A DNA stretch of 64,000 bases from JAENVT01 sp963773085 (GTDB lineage: Bacteria; Actinomycetota; Acidimicrobiia; Acidimicrobiales; Ilumatobacteraceae): assembly GCA_963773085.1 (NCBI GenBank), contig CAVYZS010000001.1, positions 124,001 to 188,000 of the forward strand, given 5' to 3'. Under the pieces are notes generated by a model. It was given only the letters and a program-made list of their open reading frames with translations. It searched no databases and was not told the DNA's origin. A program made the translations under genes and the position numbers. Below, piece by piece: positions 16,695-26,884 of the stretch (its first letter is position 1; each line of letters starts with the position of its first letter).

Positions 16695-19445
16695 TCAGCC
16701 GGCGAACCAGCCGTTGACATCGGCGAGTAGGTGGGCATCGACCGAGGAGTACAGACAGATGTCACCGTCCGGTGACACCGGCGCGATCACTGCGTTCGGT
16801 GCGATCTCGCTGGTGACGTAGTTGAGGCTCGACGTCAGCGGACGCTCGCCGCACGGATAGACCGTCACGAAACCCGGGCCGACCGCTTCGAGCACCGTCA
16901 CGTTCAGCGAAACTGCGCCCACCCCGGATGCCGGCACGCCAGCCAAATCGGCGACCCTCACCATCAGCACGTTCGCTCCGCCGTAGTACTGCTGGCTCAC
17001 TCCAACCGAGCCCTGCGGCTCGTCGGGACGGGTGTCGAAGACACGGACCGGAGGCAGCGCGATGAACTCCGGTCCGTCGGCGAACCAGCCGTTGACATCG
17101 GCGACCAGACCGGCGTCGACCGACGAGTAGAAGCAGACCTCGCCGTCCCTTGACACCGGTGCGATGACAGCGTTCGGTGTGATCTCGTCGATCACGTAGT
17201 TGAGGCTCGACGTCAGCGGACGCTCGCCGCACGGGTATACGGTGACGAACCCTGAACCAACAGGGTCGACGACTGTCACGTTCAGCGATACAGCGTCGAC
17301 CCCGGATGTCGGGACGCCGGCGGACCCGGTGATCTTGACCCTCAAGTCCCCGTAGGCCCGCTTGGTCACGGTCACCGCGCCCTGGACCTCGTCGAGCCGG
17401 GTGTCGAAGACGCGCGCCGGAGACAAGGCGGTGAACGCCGATCCGTCGGCGAACCAACCGTTGATGTCGGCGATCACGTGGGTGTCGACCGAGGAGAACA
17501 CGCAGATCTCACCGTTGGGCGAGAGCGGTGCGATCACGGCGTTCGGAACGATCTGCCCGGCGACGAAGTTGAGGCTCGATGTCGATGGGCGATCGCCGCA
17601 CGGGTACACCGTGACGAATCCTGGATCGACCGGGTCGACGACGGTGACGTTCAACGACACCGCACTCACTCCGGACAGCGGCACCCCTGCGATCCCTGGG
17701 ATCTTCAGCGTCAACACGTTCGGCCCTCCGTAGCGTGCCTTGATCACGGGCACGACGCCTTGTGGTGCGTCGGGGCGGGTGTCGAAGAGCCGAACCGGAT
17801 CCAGAGCGGTGAAACCGGTAGTCGACGGTGGCACGAGCGCCGGCGACGATGTTCCGGAGCTCGACGTCGTCAAGGGCTCCGAGGGCGTGCTCATCGGCCC
17901 CGCGCCTGCAGCGTTGACCGCCGCGACCTGGAACTCGTAGCTCGTCTCATTCGCCAGACCGGTGACTATCGCTGCGGTTGCGGCGGATGGGCCGTCGGCG
18001 AATGTCGACCACGAGCCTCCTACCGGCCGGTACTGGACCACGAAGTCGAGGACCGGCAAGCCGACGTCGAACCACGGCGCGATCCACCACAACGACACGT
18101 GAGCGTTGCCCGCCGCGCCGTCCACCCGCCGAGGCGCATCCGGAGGTGTCATCGCTGTCGGCGTGAGGTGGACGAGTTTGTTCGGGTCGCCGCTGCGGAT
18201 TGCGTGAACTGCGCCGGCCGTGGACGCTGCATCGAGTGCCGCCCACACCTGGGCCGGCGAATCCGACGGTCGCGCCTGTAGGAGCCGGGCCACCGTGCCC
18301 GACACGTGTGGCGCCGCCATCGACGTACCGCTGATCGTGGCCGAGGAGGTGTTGCTGGTCTTCCACGCGGACAGGACGCTCGAGCCCGGAGCGAACAGAT
18401 CGAGGCATGGTCCATAGTTCGAGTAGGCGGCCACACTGTCGTCGATCTGGGTTGCCCCGACGGTGATTGCCGCCGGGACCCGGGCCGGGCTGTAGTTGCA
18501 GGCATTGGAAGCATCGTTTCCTGCGGCGACCACGACCGTGAGACCGTCGGCGATCGCGGCATTGACCGCTGCGTCGAATGCCGGAGACACAACACCGCCG
18601 AGACTCATGTTGACCACCGCCGGCGCGCCGGCGACGTGGTCCTTGACGATCCAGTCGAGACCGATGATGACGCTGGAAGCGGTGGTGACGCCGTTACAGG
18701 TGAACACCTTCATGGGAACCAGCTGCACCGACTTCGCGACGCCGTACGTCGTACCGCCGATGGTCCCGGCGACGTGAGTGCCGTGACCATTGCAGTCCTC
18801 GATGCCCGTGCCGTCGCCCCAGTCGATGAACGCCCCGCGAGCGATTCTTCCGGCGAACTCGTTGTGCGTGCTGCGGATGCCGGTATCGACGATGTACGCG
18901 GTGACGCCGTTCCCGGTCGTCCCATAGGCGTAGTTGTTGCTCAGTGGCAACCCGATCTGATCGAGCCGGTCGAGACCCCATGGCGGATTGATCTGGTCGC
19001 CGGCAATCGCCACTGCCGTGTCCCGCTCGATCGCCGTGACGTCCGGATCGTTCTGCAACCGCCTCACATCGTCGCCCGAAAGCGTGGCGACGAATCCGTT
19101 GAGAGCACCGGTCATGACCGCATCGACCTCACCGCCGCTCGCTGACGTGTCGGCCACGGCAGCCGAGAGCGCGCTCCTGGTCCTCAACCGGACGATGTAT
19201 CGCGGCGATGGCCCTGCCGTGGTGGCACTCGAACTATTCGGTGAACCCAACGACACGAACTGCGGCGCCGCCGTCGTTGCCGGATCTCGGGCGTTCACCG
19301 AACCCGCCTCGGCGGCGAGGGCCGGCCCGATGAGGATGGCGGACAAGCACACCACGGCGGTCATCAACATGCATCGCCTCGCACCCGAGGCGAGCATGTG
19401 CAACGAGGAGAATGGAAGGCCGTTGGGCCTCCGGTCACCCCTCAT
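16695..19445 (-). CDS. Secreted subtilisin-like serine protease (S8) with I9, fibronectin III and three C-terminal repeat domains
   Basis: A 916 aa exported protease. Order: signal peptide (hydrophobic core about 26-45), inhibitor-I9 propeptide (PRYIVRLRTRSALSAAV, about 81-145), S8 catalytic domain with Asp187 (YIVDTGIRS), His221 (GHGTHVAGT) and Ser375 (SGTSMAAPH), a fibronectin type III domain (about 435-525), then three ~125-residue repeats (RLFDTRPD, SLNVTVVD, YPCG, SSLN, DVNGWF) to the C-terminus. The triad is complete, so it should be active after propeptide removal. ATG 19445 is preceded by GAGGAAG. The repeats recur in the GH114 gene and in a remnant at 38406; they probably act in surface attachment, which is inference. 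Confidence 0.9.
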   Translation of the reverse strand: MRGDRRPNGLPFSSLHMLASGARRCMLMTAVVCLSAILIGPALAAEAGSVNARDPATTAAPQFVSLGSPNSSSATTAGPSPRYIVRLRTRSALSAAVADTSASGGEVDAVMTGALNGFVATLSGDDVRRLQNDPDVTAIERDTAVAIAGDQINPPWGLDRLDQIGLPLSNNYAYGTTGNGVTAYIVDTGIRSTHNEFAGRIARGAFIDWGDGTGIEDCNGHGTHVAGTIGGTTYGVAKSVQLVPMKVFTCNGVTTASSVIIGLDWIVKDHVAGAPAVVNMSLGGVVSPAFDAAVNAAIADGLTVVVAAGNDASNACNYSPARVPAAITVGATQIDDSVAAYSNYGPCLDLFAPGSSVLSAWKTSNTSSATISGTSMAAPHVSGTVARLLQARPSDSPAQVWAALDAASTAGAVHAIRSGDPNKLVHLTPTAMTPPDAPRRVDGAAGNAHVSLWWIAPWFDVGLPVLDFVVQYRPVGGSWSTFADGPSAATAAIVTGLANETSYEFQVAAVNAAGAGPMSTPSEPLTTSSSGTSSPALVPPSTTGFTALDPVRLFDTRPDAPQGVVPVIKARYGGPNVLTLKIPGIAGVPLSGVSAVSLNVTVVDPVDPGFVTVYPCGDRPSTSSLNFVAGQIVPNAVIAPLSPNGEICVFSSVDTHVIADINGWFADGSAFTALSPARVFDTRLDEVQGAVTVTKRAYGDLRVKITGSAGVPTSGVDAVSLNVTVVDPVGSGFVTVYPCGERPLTSSLNYVIDEITPNAVIAPVSRDGEVCFYSSVDAGLVADVNGWFADGPEFIALPPVRVFDTRPDEPQGSVGVSQQYYGGANVLMVRVADLAGVPASGVGAVSLNVTVLEAVGPGFVTVYPCGERPLTSSLNYVTSEIAPNAVIAPVSPDGDICLYSSVDAHLLADVNGWFAG

Positions 19446-19658
19446 TGCCCACCACTTCCTCTCAGGGAGGCGAAGGCCCTGCTCGCGAGGACCACCTCGA
19501 CCTCATGATGAGCCGATCCGACCACTCCCACGGGGGCCCTTTGGCACTAATCCGACCGGCAATCGGCCCGCTTTTAGTGGTCACTCGAACGCTATTCGTG
19601 GTGGCCGTTCACTCTGCGATCACCAAGCCCTGGCGGCTCGGACCTAGTGTCTCCGTTC

Positions 19659-20687
19659 ATGCCATACGTCGCCGACCCCGCACGCTACGAGTCGATGGTG
19701 TACCGCCGTTGCGGCCGCAGCGGTCTGCTGCTGCCGGCCATCTCTCTCGGGCTGTGGCACAACTTCGGCGACGACCGATCCTGGGCGACGCAACGTGAGA
19801 TCTGCAGGCGGGCCTTCGACCTCGGCGTGACACATTTCGATCTGGCGAACAACTACGGACCGCCGTACGGCGCCGCCGAGACCAACTTCGGACGCATCCT
19901 GGCCGCAGACTTCGCCGGTTATCGCGACGAGCTGGTGATCTCGACGAAGGCCGGCTACGACATGTGGCCGGGCCCCTACGGCGATCTCGGCTCCCGCAAG
20001 TACCTGCTCGCATCGCTGGATCAGTCGCTCGCCCGGATGGGGTTGGACTACGTCGACATCTTCTACTCGCACCGCCTCGACCCCGACACACCGATGGAAG
20101 AGACGATGGGCGCGCTCGCAACGGCGGTTCAGCAGGGCAAGGCCTTGTACGTCGGCATCTCGTCGTACTCGTCGGATCGCACGCGCGAGGCCGCCCGGCT
20201 GCTGGCCGAGCACAAGGTTCCTTTGCTGATCCACCAGCCGTCCTATTCGATGCTCAACCGCTGGACCGAGGGTGACCATCTCCTCAACACGCTCGACGAA
20301 CTGGGCGCCGGATGCATCGCCTTCTCCCCCCTCGCCCAGGGCCTCCTCACCGACCGCTACCTGCACGGCATTCCACCCGACTCGCGCGCCGCCACCGGGG
20401 GAGCGTTGCAGGCCGACTCGATCACCGCGGAGCGCCTCGCCCAGGTCCGTACTCTGGGCGAGATCGCCGCGCGTCGTGGCCAGTCGCTTGCTCAACTGGC
20501 GCTGGTTTGGGCGCTCCGCGACCCGCGGATGACGTCGCTGGTGATCGGGGCGAGCAGCATCAAACAACTCGACGACAACATCGCCGCTCTCGGCAACATG
20601 TCACTGAACGCCGACGAGCTGGCAGAGATCGATCAGTACGCAACCGACGCCGGGATCAATCTCTGGAAGCGTTCCAGCGACCAGTGA
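19659..20687 (+). CDS. gpr: Aldo/keto reductase, YghZ/Gpr type (L-glyceraldehyde 3-phosphate reductase)
   Basis: A 342 aa NADPH-dependent reductase. From memory of E. coli YghZ the match is extensive along the length: SLGLWHNFGDD, THFDLANNYGPPYGAAE, STKAGYDMWPGPYG, SRKYLLASLDQSL, DYVDIFYSHR, VGISSYSSDRT, IHQPSYSMLNRW and the C-terminal INLWKRSSD. Catalytic Tyr (NNYGPP) and Asp/Lys/His positions of the AKR fold are kept. ATG 19659 is preferred over an in-frame ATG 12 nt upstream because homologues start at the same VADPARYE segment. The family reduces L-glyceraldehyde 3-phosphate and methylglyoxal, a detoxifying role. Confidence 0.9.
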   Translation: MPYVADPARYESMVYRRCGRSGLLLPAISLGLWHNFGDDRSWATQREICRRAFDLGVTHFDLANNYGPPYGAAETNFGRILAADFAGYRDELVISTKAGYDMWPGPYGDLGSRKYLLASLDQSLARMGLDYVDIFYSHRLDPDTPMEETMGALATAVQQGKALYVGISSYSSDRTREAARLLAEHKVPLLIHQPSYSMLNRWTEGDHLLNTLDELGAGCIAFSPLAQGLLTDRYLHGIPPDSRAATGGALQADSITAERLAQVRTLGEIAARRGQSLAQLALVWALRDPRMTSLVIGASSIKQLDDNIAALGNMSLNADELAEIDQYATDAGINLWKRSSDQ

Positions 20688-20744
20688 CCTCCTCGGTAGG
20701 GTACCGACATCGCCGAGCCCGGCCGAACCCATCGGAGCTGCACC

Positions 20745-21884
20745 ATGCCGAACGATGTCCCCGCCACGATGCGACAGATCCGATCCTTGATCACGAACGA
20801 TGGCAAGTTGGAGTTGTCTCTCGCGTCCGTCGACATTCCTGCGCCGCAACCTCACGAGGTGCTCGTACGGATCGAGGCCGCGCCGATCAATCCGTCCGAT
20901 CTGGGGCTCCTGCTGTCCACCGCCGATCTCGAGACGGCCACCGCGTCCGGCACCGCCGACAACCCGGTCGTCACGGCGGCCATCCCACCGCAGACACTCC
21001 GTGGTCTCGCGGCACGCGTAGGTCAGTCGATGCCCGTCGGCAACGAGGGCGCGGGCATCGTCGTGGCCGCCGGCTCGTCCGACGAGGCGCAAGCACTCGT
21101 CGGTTGCACTGTCGCAATCATCGGCGGTGCAACGTACGCGGAGTACCGCTGCTTGCCCGCCGCAATGTGCCTGGCCTTGCCCGATGGAACCGAACCAGCG
21201 CAAGGTGCTTCGTGCTTCGTCAACCCGCTCACTGCGCTCGGCATGGTCGAGACGATGAGAATGGAAGGTCATCGTGCACTCGTCCACACTGCCGCGGCGT
21301 CGAACCTCGGGCAGATGCTCTTGCGGATCTGTCTCGCCGACGGGATTCCCCTGGTCAACATCGTTCGCCGGCCCGAACAGCAGGAGCTACTGCAGGGCCT
21401 CGGTGCTGCGCACGTGTGTGACTCCTCGTCTCCGACGTTCATGGCGGATCTCACCCAAGCGCTCATCGACACCGGCGCGACCATCGCCTTCGACGCGATC
21501 GGCGGTGGACGCCTGGCCGGCCAGATCCTGGCCTGCATGGAGGCGGCAATCAACGCGTCCGCCTCCGGGTACGCCAGGTACGGATCGGACGTGCACAAGC
21601 AGGTCTACATCTACGGCGCGCTCGACCGGAGCGCGACGGAGTTCACCCGCAACTTCGGAATGGCATGGTCGGTCGGTGGTTGGCTGCTGACCCCGTTCCT
21701 CGGCAAGCTCGGCCAGGCCGGCGTCGATCGGCTGCGCGAGCGGGTGGTCGCCGAACTGACCACCACCTTTGCCAGTCATTACACCGACGAGCTGTCGCTT
21801 GCCGGTGCGTTGAGCCTCGACGCGATCGCCGTCTACGCCCGGCAGGCAACAGGGCAGAAGTTCCTCATCCGGCCGTCGATCTGA
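20745..21884 (+). CDS. MDR-family zinc-independent dehydrogenase (quinone-oxidoreductase-like)
   Basis: A 379 aa medium-chain dehydrogenase/reductase. The GroES-like N-terminus has EVLVRIEAAPINPSDLG and PVGNEGAGIVVAAGS; the Rossmann half has ALVHTAAASNLGQMLLRI in place of the usual GxGxxG and FDAIGGGRLAGQIL. The structural and catalytic zinc cysteines are absent, as in quinone oxidoreductase-type members. It follows gpr by 57 nt on the same strand, so the two may be co-transcribed. The substrate is unknown. Confidence 0.8.
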   Translation: MPNDVPATMRQIRSLITNDGKLELSLASVDIPAPQPHEVLVRIEAAPINPSDLGLLLSTADLETATASGTADNPVVTAAIPPQTLRGLAARVGQSMPVGNEGAGIVVAAGSSDEAQALVGCTVAIIGGATYAEYRCLPAAMCLALPDGTEPAQGASCFVNPLTALGMVETMRMEGHRALVHTAAASNLGQMLLRICLADGIPLVNIVRRPEQQELLQGLGAAHVCDSSSPTFMADLTQALIDTGATIAFDAIGGGRLAGQILACMEAAINASASGYARYGSDVHKQVYIYGALDRSATEFTRNFGMAWSVGGWLLTPFLGKLGQAGVDRLRERVVAELTTTFASHYTDELSLAGALSLDAIAVYARQATGQKFLIRPSI

Positions 21885-21923
21885 TCACGCCTGTCGCGGC
21901 GAGATGCGTGGCAGGCTTTCGGG

Positions 21924-23345
21924 ATGGACATCACCGAGTTCTCGGCCGCGCAGCTCTCGGAGGCCATTCATGGCGGTGAGGTGTCATGCCGCGAGGTGAT
22001 GATCGCGTACCTCGATCGCATCGACGAGCACAACCCGGCGGTGAACGCGATCGTCAGCCTGCGCGACCGCGACGAGTTGCTCGCCGAGGCCGCGGAGTGC
22101 GACCTCGAACTGGCCCATGATCTGTCCCGCGGCTGGATGCACGGCATGCCGCAAGCTGTGAAAGACCTCGCCGAGACCAAAGGGCTCCGTACGACCAAAG
22201 GCTCGCGCCTGCTCGAACGGTTCGTTCCGGACTTCGACTGCCTGATGGTGGCGCGCATGAAAGACGCTGGGTGCGTCGTCATCGGCAAGACCAACGTGCC
22301 CGAATTCGGGCTCGGCTCGCACACCTTCAACGACGTGTTCGGCACCACTCGAAACCCGTTCGACCTGACCCGGACCGCCGGCGGCAGCAGCGGCGGCGCA
22401 GCAGTAGCCCTGGCCACGCACATGCTGCCGGTCGCCGACGGCAGCGACTACATGGGCTCGTTGCGCAATCCGGCGGCGTGGAACAACGTGTTCGGGTTCC
22501 GCCCGAGCCAAGGTCGGGTGCCTGGCTGGCCGGAGCGTGATAGCTATCTTGCCCAGCTCGTCACCGAGGGTCCGATGGGTCGCACCGTCCTCGACGTTGC
22601 CATGCTGCTCGGTACCCAGGCCGGCTATGACGCGAGGGTGCCACTGTCGTTGTCGGGCCGCCTCGACGAGTTCGCGACCGTGGCGCTGGCTCGTCGAGAG
22701 CTGGAGCACCGACCCCCTGGAGCGAGGGTGGGATGGCTCGGCGATCTCGACGGACATCTGGCGGTGGAACCCGGCATCCTCGAGCATTGCACCGACGCGC
22801 TGGTGCGGATGGAGTCGTTCGGGTGCACGGTGGACCCCGCGGCCTTCGGGGTCTCAGCCGAGCGCGTCTGGGAGGCGTGGTTGGTGTGGCGACATGTCCT
22901 GGTGTCGGCCAACCTCTCGCCGTTGCTCACCGATCCCACTCGGCGCGAATTGATGAAACCGGAGGCGCTGTGGGAGATCGACCACAGTCGGCACATCGAG
23001 GCGTCGCAGTTGAGCCAGGCCTCCGTCGATCGCACGGTCTTCTTCTCCAAGATCACCGCGCTGTTCGATCACTTCGACGTGCTCGCTCTCCCGAGCGCAC
23101 AGGTGTGGCCGTTCGAGGCGTCGGAGCGGTGGCCGCGTCGCATAGGTGACCGCGAGATGGACACCTACCACCGGTGGATGGAGGTCACGTCGTATGCCAC
23201 CTTCGCCGGTCTCCCTGCCATCAGCGTGCCGGTGGGTTTCGACGGGCGTGGATTGCCGATGGGCATGCAGCTGATCGGGCGTCCGCGCGGCGACGTCGAA
23301 CTGCTTCGGCTCGCTCACGCCTACGAGTCAACGCTGGACCGATGA
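21924..23345 (+). CDS. Amidase (amidase-signature family)
   Basis: A 473 aa hydrolase with the Ser-cisSer-Lys triad: Lys in AVKDLAETKG (about residue 78), the glycine/serine-rich signature TAGGSSGGAAVALA with the cis-Ser, and the nucleophile Ser in DGSDYMGSLRNPAAW. This signature differs slightly from the usual DxGGSIRxPA. The C-terminal half has LPAISVPVGFD and LPMGMQLIGRP. It begins 39 nt after the MDR gene. GatA function is unlikely without gatB/gatC nearby; it is probably a catabolic amidase. Confidence 0.85.
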   Translation: MDITEFSAAQLSEAIHGGEVSCREVMIAYLDRIDEHNPAVNAIVSLRDRDELLAEAAECDLELAHDLSRGWMHGMPQAVKDLAETKGLRTTKGSRLLERFVPDFDCLMVARMKDAGCVVIGKTNVPEFGLGSHTFNDVFGTTRNPFDLTRTAGGSSGGAAVALATHMLPVADGSDYMGSLRNPAAWNNVFGFRPSQGRVPGWPERDSYLAQLVTEGPMGRTVLDVAMLLGTQAGYDARVPLSLSGRLDEFATVALARRELEHRPPGARVGWLGDLDGHLAVEPGILEHCTDALVRMESFGCTVDPAAFGVSAERVWEAWLVWRHVLVSANLSPLLTDPTRRELMKPEALWEIDHSRHIEASQLSQASVDRTVFFSKITALFDHFDVLALPSAQVWPFEASERWPRRIGDREMDTYHRWMEVTSYATFAGLPAISVPVGFDGRGLPMGMQLIGRPRGDVELLRLAHAYESTLDR

Positions 23346-23446
23346 TCGCGCAGCTTCCGGTCGAGGCGACCTACTTCGCCAGTACCTATCGCAGCGCATC
23401 CGACCGGGTTCGCCACCTGAACACGAAGCTCGACGACCTAACGCGA

Positions 23447-23475
23447 CAGTGCCCCCGCACGTGGCGGGGGCACTG
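23447..23475. terminator. Bidirectional terminator hairpin
   Basis: A 12-bp perfect GC-rich stem (cagtgcccccgc with its complement) and a 5-nt loop lies between the convergent amidase and ABC permease genes, 21 nt before the permease stop. There is no U-tract. Confidence 0.65.
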
Positions 23476-23495
23476 GTCGGAGGGGAGGGGTTCTG

Positions 23496-26027
23496 CTACT
23501 GGGTGGCGATCGCTCCCAGCACGTCGAGTCGCGCTGCCCGGCGGGCCGGCAGCACCGCCGCGGCCACGCCGGCGACCGCTGCGATCACCGCGACGACCAC
23601 CATTGAGCCGGTCGGCACGACGAAGGTCTTGAACCCTTGGTCGGCCAGGGCGTGGACGATGCTCCAGCCGAAGAACAGCCCGATCGACAGACCCATCGCC
23701 GTGCCGAACAGGGCGATGATCATCGATTCCCAGCGCACGGTGGCCCGCAGCTGACCGCGGGTCATGCCGATTGCCCGCAACAGGCCCAGTTCCCTGGTGC
23801 GCTCGAAGATCGAGAGCGCCAAGGTGTTGGTGATCCCGATCAGCGCGATCACGATCGCCAACGCCAGCAAGGCGTAGATGAGGTTCAGCAACGTATCGAT
23901 GCCGCTGGCCTTCGCCTTCTTGAAGTCTGCGTGGTCCATCACCTCTACGCTCGGGTAAGTGGCCGCTGCTTCGTCCAGGATCGTCCGAGCTGCCGCAGCA
24001 TCGATCGCGGCGGCGTCACGAACGTAGATCTTGGCATCGAGCGGGTCGATTCCGAATGTATCGAGCACGGCATGGTCGATGAAGACCGGTCCGGTCCACG
24101 TGCCGTCGCCGTAGATCGCCTCGACGGTCAACGTCGTGGTGCCTTGGGCGAAGGAGACCGGCACGGTCGAGCCGAGTGTCCAACCGTGCGCGGCCGCGTA
24201 GTCGTCGTCGACAGCGATTCCGTCGGCACCCAGCGTTGCGAGGTCGCCCTGCTGGGGTTCGACGTCGAAGACCGACGCGACCGTGGCGCTGTCCCAGCTG
24301 GTGATGTCGGTCACCGTGCCGTCGATCTCGGCCGCCGTGAAGCGGGTCGCCGTGACGGCGCTGAACTCCGGCCGGCCGGCGAGGTCGGTGGCCAGCGTGT
24401 GGCTGACGCCACCGACGCCGTACGTACCGGTGTCGAGGACATAGTCTCCGCGGAAGTCACGATCGATGGACCCGTTGATCGAAGCCTTGGCAGAGGCCGC
24501 GAAAGTCATGATGAACCCGACCAGCGCGACACCGATCATGAGAGCGGCAGCAGTGGATGCTGTCCGCTTGGGTGTCCTCATCGCGTTCTCGCGACCCAGC
24601 CTGCCGCTGACCCCGCCGAAGCGTGCCATCGGCGCACCGATCAAGCGTGCGACCGGGCGGGCCAGTACCGGCGCCAGGACGGCGACGGCGACGAACATCA
24701 CCAGTGCCCCCAGCCCGACCAGGGCGATCGCCCCACCGCTCAAACCGGCGGTCAGCGAACCGATGCCTGCGGCCAGGATCACACTGCCGATGACCATTCG
24801 CCGATGGGAGCTCGCGGCGCGGTCGATGGCGACTGCCCGCATGGCGGCGACCGGTGGAACCCGGCCGGCCCGCCGAGCCGGGATGAGCGCCGAGGCGACT
24901 GTCACGATGGTGCCGACAGCGAGGCAGATCAGGACCGTGCTCAGCTCGACTACGACCGAACCGGCAGGGATGTCGATGCCGAACGCCGCCAGCAACATCT
25001 TCAGCAGCTTGGCCACTCCGATGCCGGCACCAACGCCGGCGAGCGAGGCGATGAGGCCGACGACCGTTGCCTCGCCGAGCACCGAGCGAGTCACCTGACG
25101 ATTGCTTGCGCCGAGCGCACGCAGCAGTGCCATCTCCTTCTGGCGCTGGGCGACGATGATCGAGAAGGTGTTGAAGATGATGAACGCACCGACGAAGAGG
25201 GCGATGACGGCGAAGACCATCAGGAACGTGTTGAAGAAGGCCATGCCGTCCTTGACGTCCCCTTGTGTCTCGGCGGTGATCTGGTCTCCCGTCAGGACCT
25301 CCGCACCAGATGGGAGGACCTTGGCGATGCTCTCGTTGACCTGCTGCTGCGATACCCCGTCGGCGGCGACGACGGCGACACCGTCGACCTGACCGGGCTC
25401 GGCCACGAGTGCTTGGGCGGTCGCGGCGTCGAACAGCACCGCGGATGCGCCACCCATCGAGTCGGCGTCACCGAACGTGGCGATGCCGCTGACCGTGAAC
25501 TGTTGGGCGCCGCGCTTGGTGAGCACGGTCGTGACGTCGTTCACGTGGATGTCAGCAGTCTTCGCCGAATGTCGATCGATGACGACCTCGTCGGGTCGGC
25601 TCGGGGCATGACCTTCGGCGATGCGGTACGGGTTGAGCTCGGCGACCGTCGTCCAGCTCTCACCGAATGTCGGCGCTCCCTCACCGGGATTGCCCACCGG
25701 TTCGCCGGCCTCATCGACCAGTTGTGCATACCCGCTGACCTTGCCTTCGGCAGCGGCGACTCCGTCGACATGATTGATCGTGTCGACGATCGAGGCGTCG
25801 AGTCGGGGGCGCTGGGCGCCGAACTCGGCGTCGATCTCGGAGACCCCGCGCACGTAGGCATCGGTGCCCGCGTAGCCGTCCGCGAACAGACCGTCGAACG
25901 TCTTGGAAATGGTGGCGGTCAGCACCAAAGTGCCCGCCATGAAGGCGACGCCGAGCATCACTGCGATGGCCGTCGTCAGCAGCCGCAGCTTCTTGGCTGC
26001 CAGCTCTCGTAGGGTGAGGTGAAACAT
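23496..26027 (-). CDS. ABC transporter permease, FtsX/MacB (LolC-like) family
   Basis: An 843 aa protein with two FtsX repeats. Residues ~15-40 (LLTTAIAVMLGVAFMAGTLVL) form the first span, followed by a large extracytoplasmic MacB-PCD-like region. A three-span FtsX module follows (FNTFLMVFAVIALFVGAFII; PARRAGRVPP near its end), then a second such unit ending in LPARRAARLDVLGAI. The RQKEMALLRALGASNRQV and RTRELGLLRAIGMTRGQL loops are the family's coupling elements. It starts 5 nt after the ATPase stop. Such pairs usually export lipids, peptides or lipoproteins or drive shape changes by mechanotransmission. Confidence 0.9.
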   Translation of the reverse strand: MFHLTLRELAAKKLRLLTTAIAVMLGVAFMAGTLVLTATISKTFDGLFADGYAGTDAYVRGVSEIDAEFGAQRPRLDASIVDTINHVDGVAAAEGKVSGYAQLVDEAGEPVGNPGEGAPTFGESWTTVAELNPYRIAEGHAPSRPDEVVIDRHSAKTADIHVNDVTTVLTKRGAQQFTVSGIATFGDADSMGGASAVLFDAATAQALVAEPGQVDGVAVVAADGVSQQQVNESIAKVLPSGAEVLTGDQITAETQGDVKDGMAFFNTFLMVFAVIALFVGAFIIFNTFSIIVAQRQKEMALLRALGASNRQVTRSVLGEATVVGLIASLAGVGAGIGVAKLLKMLLAAFGIDIPAGSVVVELSTVLICLAVGTIVTVASALIPARRAGRVPPVAAMRAVAIDRAASSHRRMVIGSVILAAGIGSLTAGLSGGAIALVGLGALVMFVAVAVLAPVLARPVARLIGAPMARFGGVSGRLGRENAMRTPKRTASTAAALMIGVALVGFIMTFAASAKASINGSIDRDFRGDYVLDTGTYGVGGVSHTLATDLAGRPEFSAVTATRFTAAEIDGTVTDITSWDSATVASVFDVEPQQGDLATLGADGIAVDDDYAAAHGWTLGSTVPVSFAQGTTTLTVEAIYGDGTWTGPVFIDHAVLDTFGIDPLDAKIYVRDAAAIDAAAARTILDEAAATYPSVEVMDHADFKKAKASGIDTLLNLIYALLALAIVIALIGITNTLALSIFERTRELGLLRAIGMTRGQLRATVRWESMIIALFGTAMGLSIGLFFGWSIVHALADQGFKTFVVPTGSMVVVAVIAAVAGVAAAVLPARRAARLDVLGAIATQ

Positions 26028-26032
26028 GACGA

Positions 26033-26884
26033 TTAGTTCCGTTCTGCGTTGAGGTGGTCGGCGTTGAACTGGTCTGCGTTGGATTGGTCTGGGCTGGTGT
26101 GATTCGGGTGGGGTTGGCCGAGTTGCTTGATCCGGTCGAGGACCAGGTCGGCGGTGGGGTCGGCCATGTCGTCGACGATCCGGCCATCGGCCAGGAACAG
26201 CGCCCGGTCTGCGTACGAGGCGGCCACGGAGTCGTGGGTGACCATCACGATCGTCTGGCCCATCTCGCGGACCGCGCGGCGCATGAACGAGAGGATCTCG
26301 GCGCCTGTGTGCGAGTCGAGGTTGCCCGTCGGCTCGTCGGCGAAGATGATCTCCGGTCGGCTGGCAAGGGCACGGGCGACTGCGACGCGCTGCTGCTGAC
26401 CGCCGGAGAGCTCCGACGGACGATGCCGGAGACGGCTACCGAGGCCGACAGTGTCGACGACCGATTCGAGCCAATCGCGGTCGGGCTTGCGGCCGGCCAA
26501 GGTCAGCGGGAGGGTGATGTTCTCGATTGCGGTGAGCGTCGGCACGAGGTTGAAGGCCTGGAAGATGAAACCGACCCGTTCGCGTCGGAGCTGCGTCAGT
26601 TGACGATCGTTGAGACTGCCGAGGTCGGTCTCGCCGATGAACACCTGGCCGCTCGTCAGCGTGTCGAGCCCGGCAACGCAATGCATCAGCGTCGACTTGC
26701 CGGAGCCCGAGGGACCCATGATGGCGGTGAACTGTGAGGAAGCGAAGGTCACGTCGACGCCATCCAGCGCCCGGACTTCGCTCTCGTTCCGGCCATAGAC
26801 CTTGGTCGCCTGGAACGCCATCGCAGCAGGGACAGTGTGGTGCACCGGCATGACCGGTGCTGGAAGTGTGGTGGTGAATGTCAT
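26033..26884 (-). CDS. ABC transporter ATPase (LolD/MacB type)
   Basis: A 283 aa nucleotide-binding subunit for the FtsX-type permease downstream. Walker A GPSGSGKSTLMH, Q-loop FIFQAFNLVP, signature LSGGQQQRVAVARAL, Walker B IIFADEPTGNLD and switch VTHD are all intact. It has an N-terminal extension of about 20 residues. Its C-terminal tail carries a 5-residue repeat (NADQF NADHL NAE) encoded by 15-bp DNA repeats. The start used is ATG 26884; a shorter start near MAFQATKVYG is possible. Divergent from the histidine kinase gene, which may control it. Confidence 0.9.
   Translation of the reverse strand: MTFTTTLPAPVMPVHHTVPAAMAFQATKVYGRNESEVRALDGVDVTFASSQFTAIMGPSGSGKSTLMHCVAGLDTLTSGQVFIGETDLGSLNDRQLTQLRRERVGFIFQAFNLVPTLTAIENITLPLTLAGRKPDRDWLESVVDTVGLGSRLRHRPSELSGGQQQRVAVARALASRPEIIFADEPTGNLDSHTGAEILSFMRRAVREMGQTIVMVTHDSVAASYADRALFLADGRIVDDMADPTADLVLDRIKQLGQPHPNHTSPDQSNADQFNADHLNAERN

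Noticed and set aside
23342..23470. Short ORF after the amidase (MIAQLPVEATYFASTYRSAS)
   Set aside because: It overlaps the amidase stop in ATGA fashion and the first ~30 residues faintly recall a cupin (DUF985) start, but it soon runs into the terminator hairpin and Arg/Pro-rich noise. At most a remnant.
23637..26012. A 791-codon open frame on the plus strand
   Set aside because: It is antisense to the intact FtsX-type permease, has low-complexity Asp/Arg/Gly-rich composition and no recognisable domain; long antisense frames are expected in such GC-rich coding DNA.
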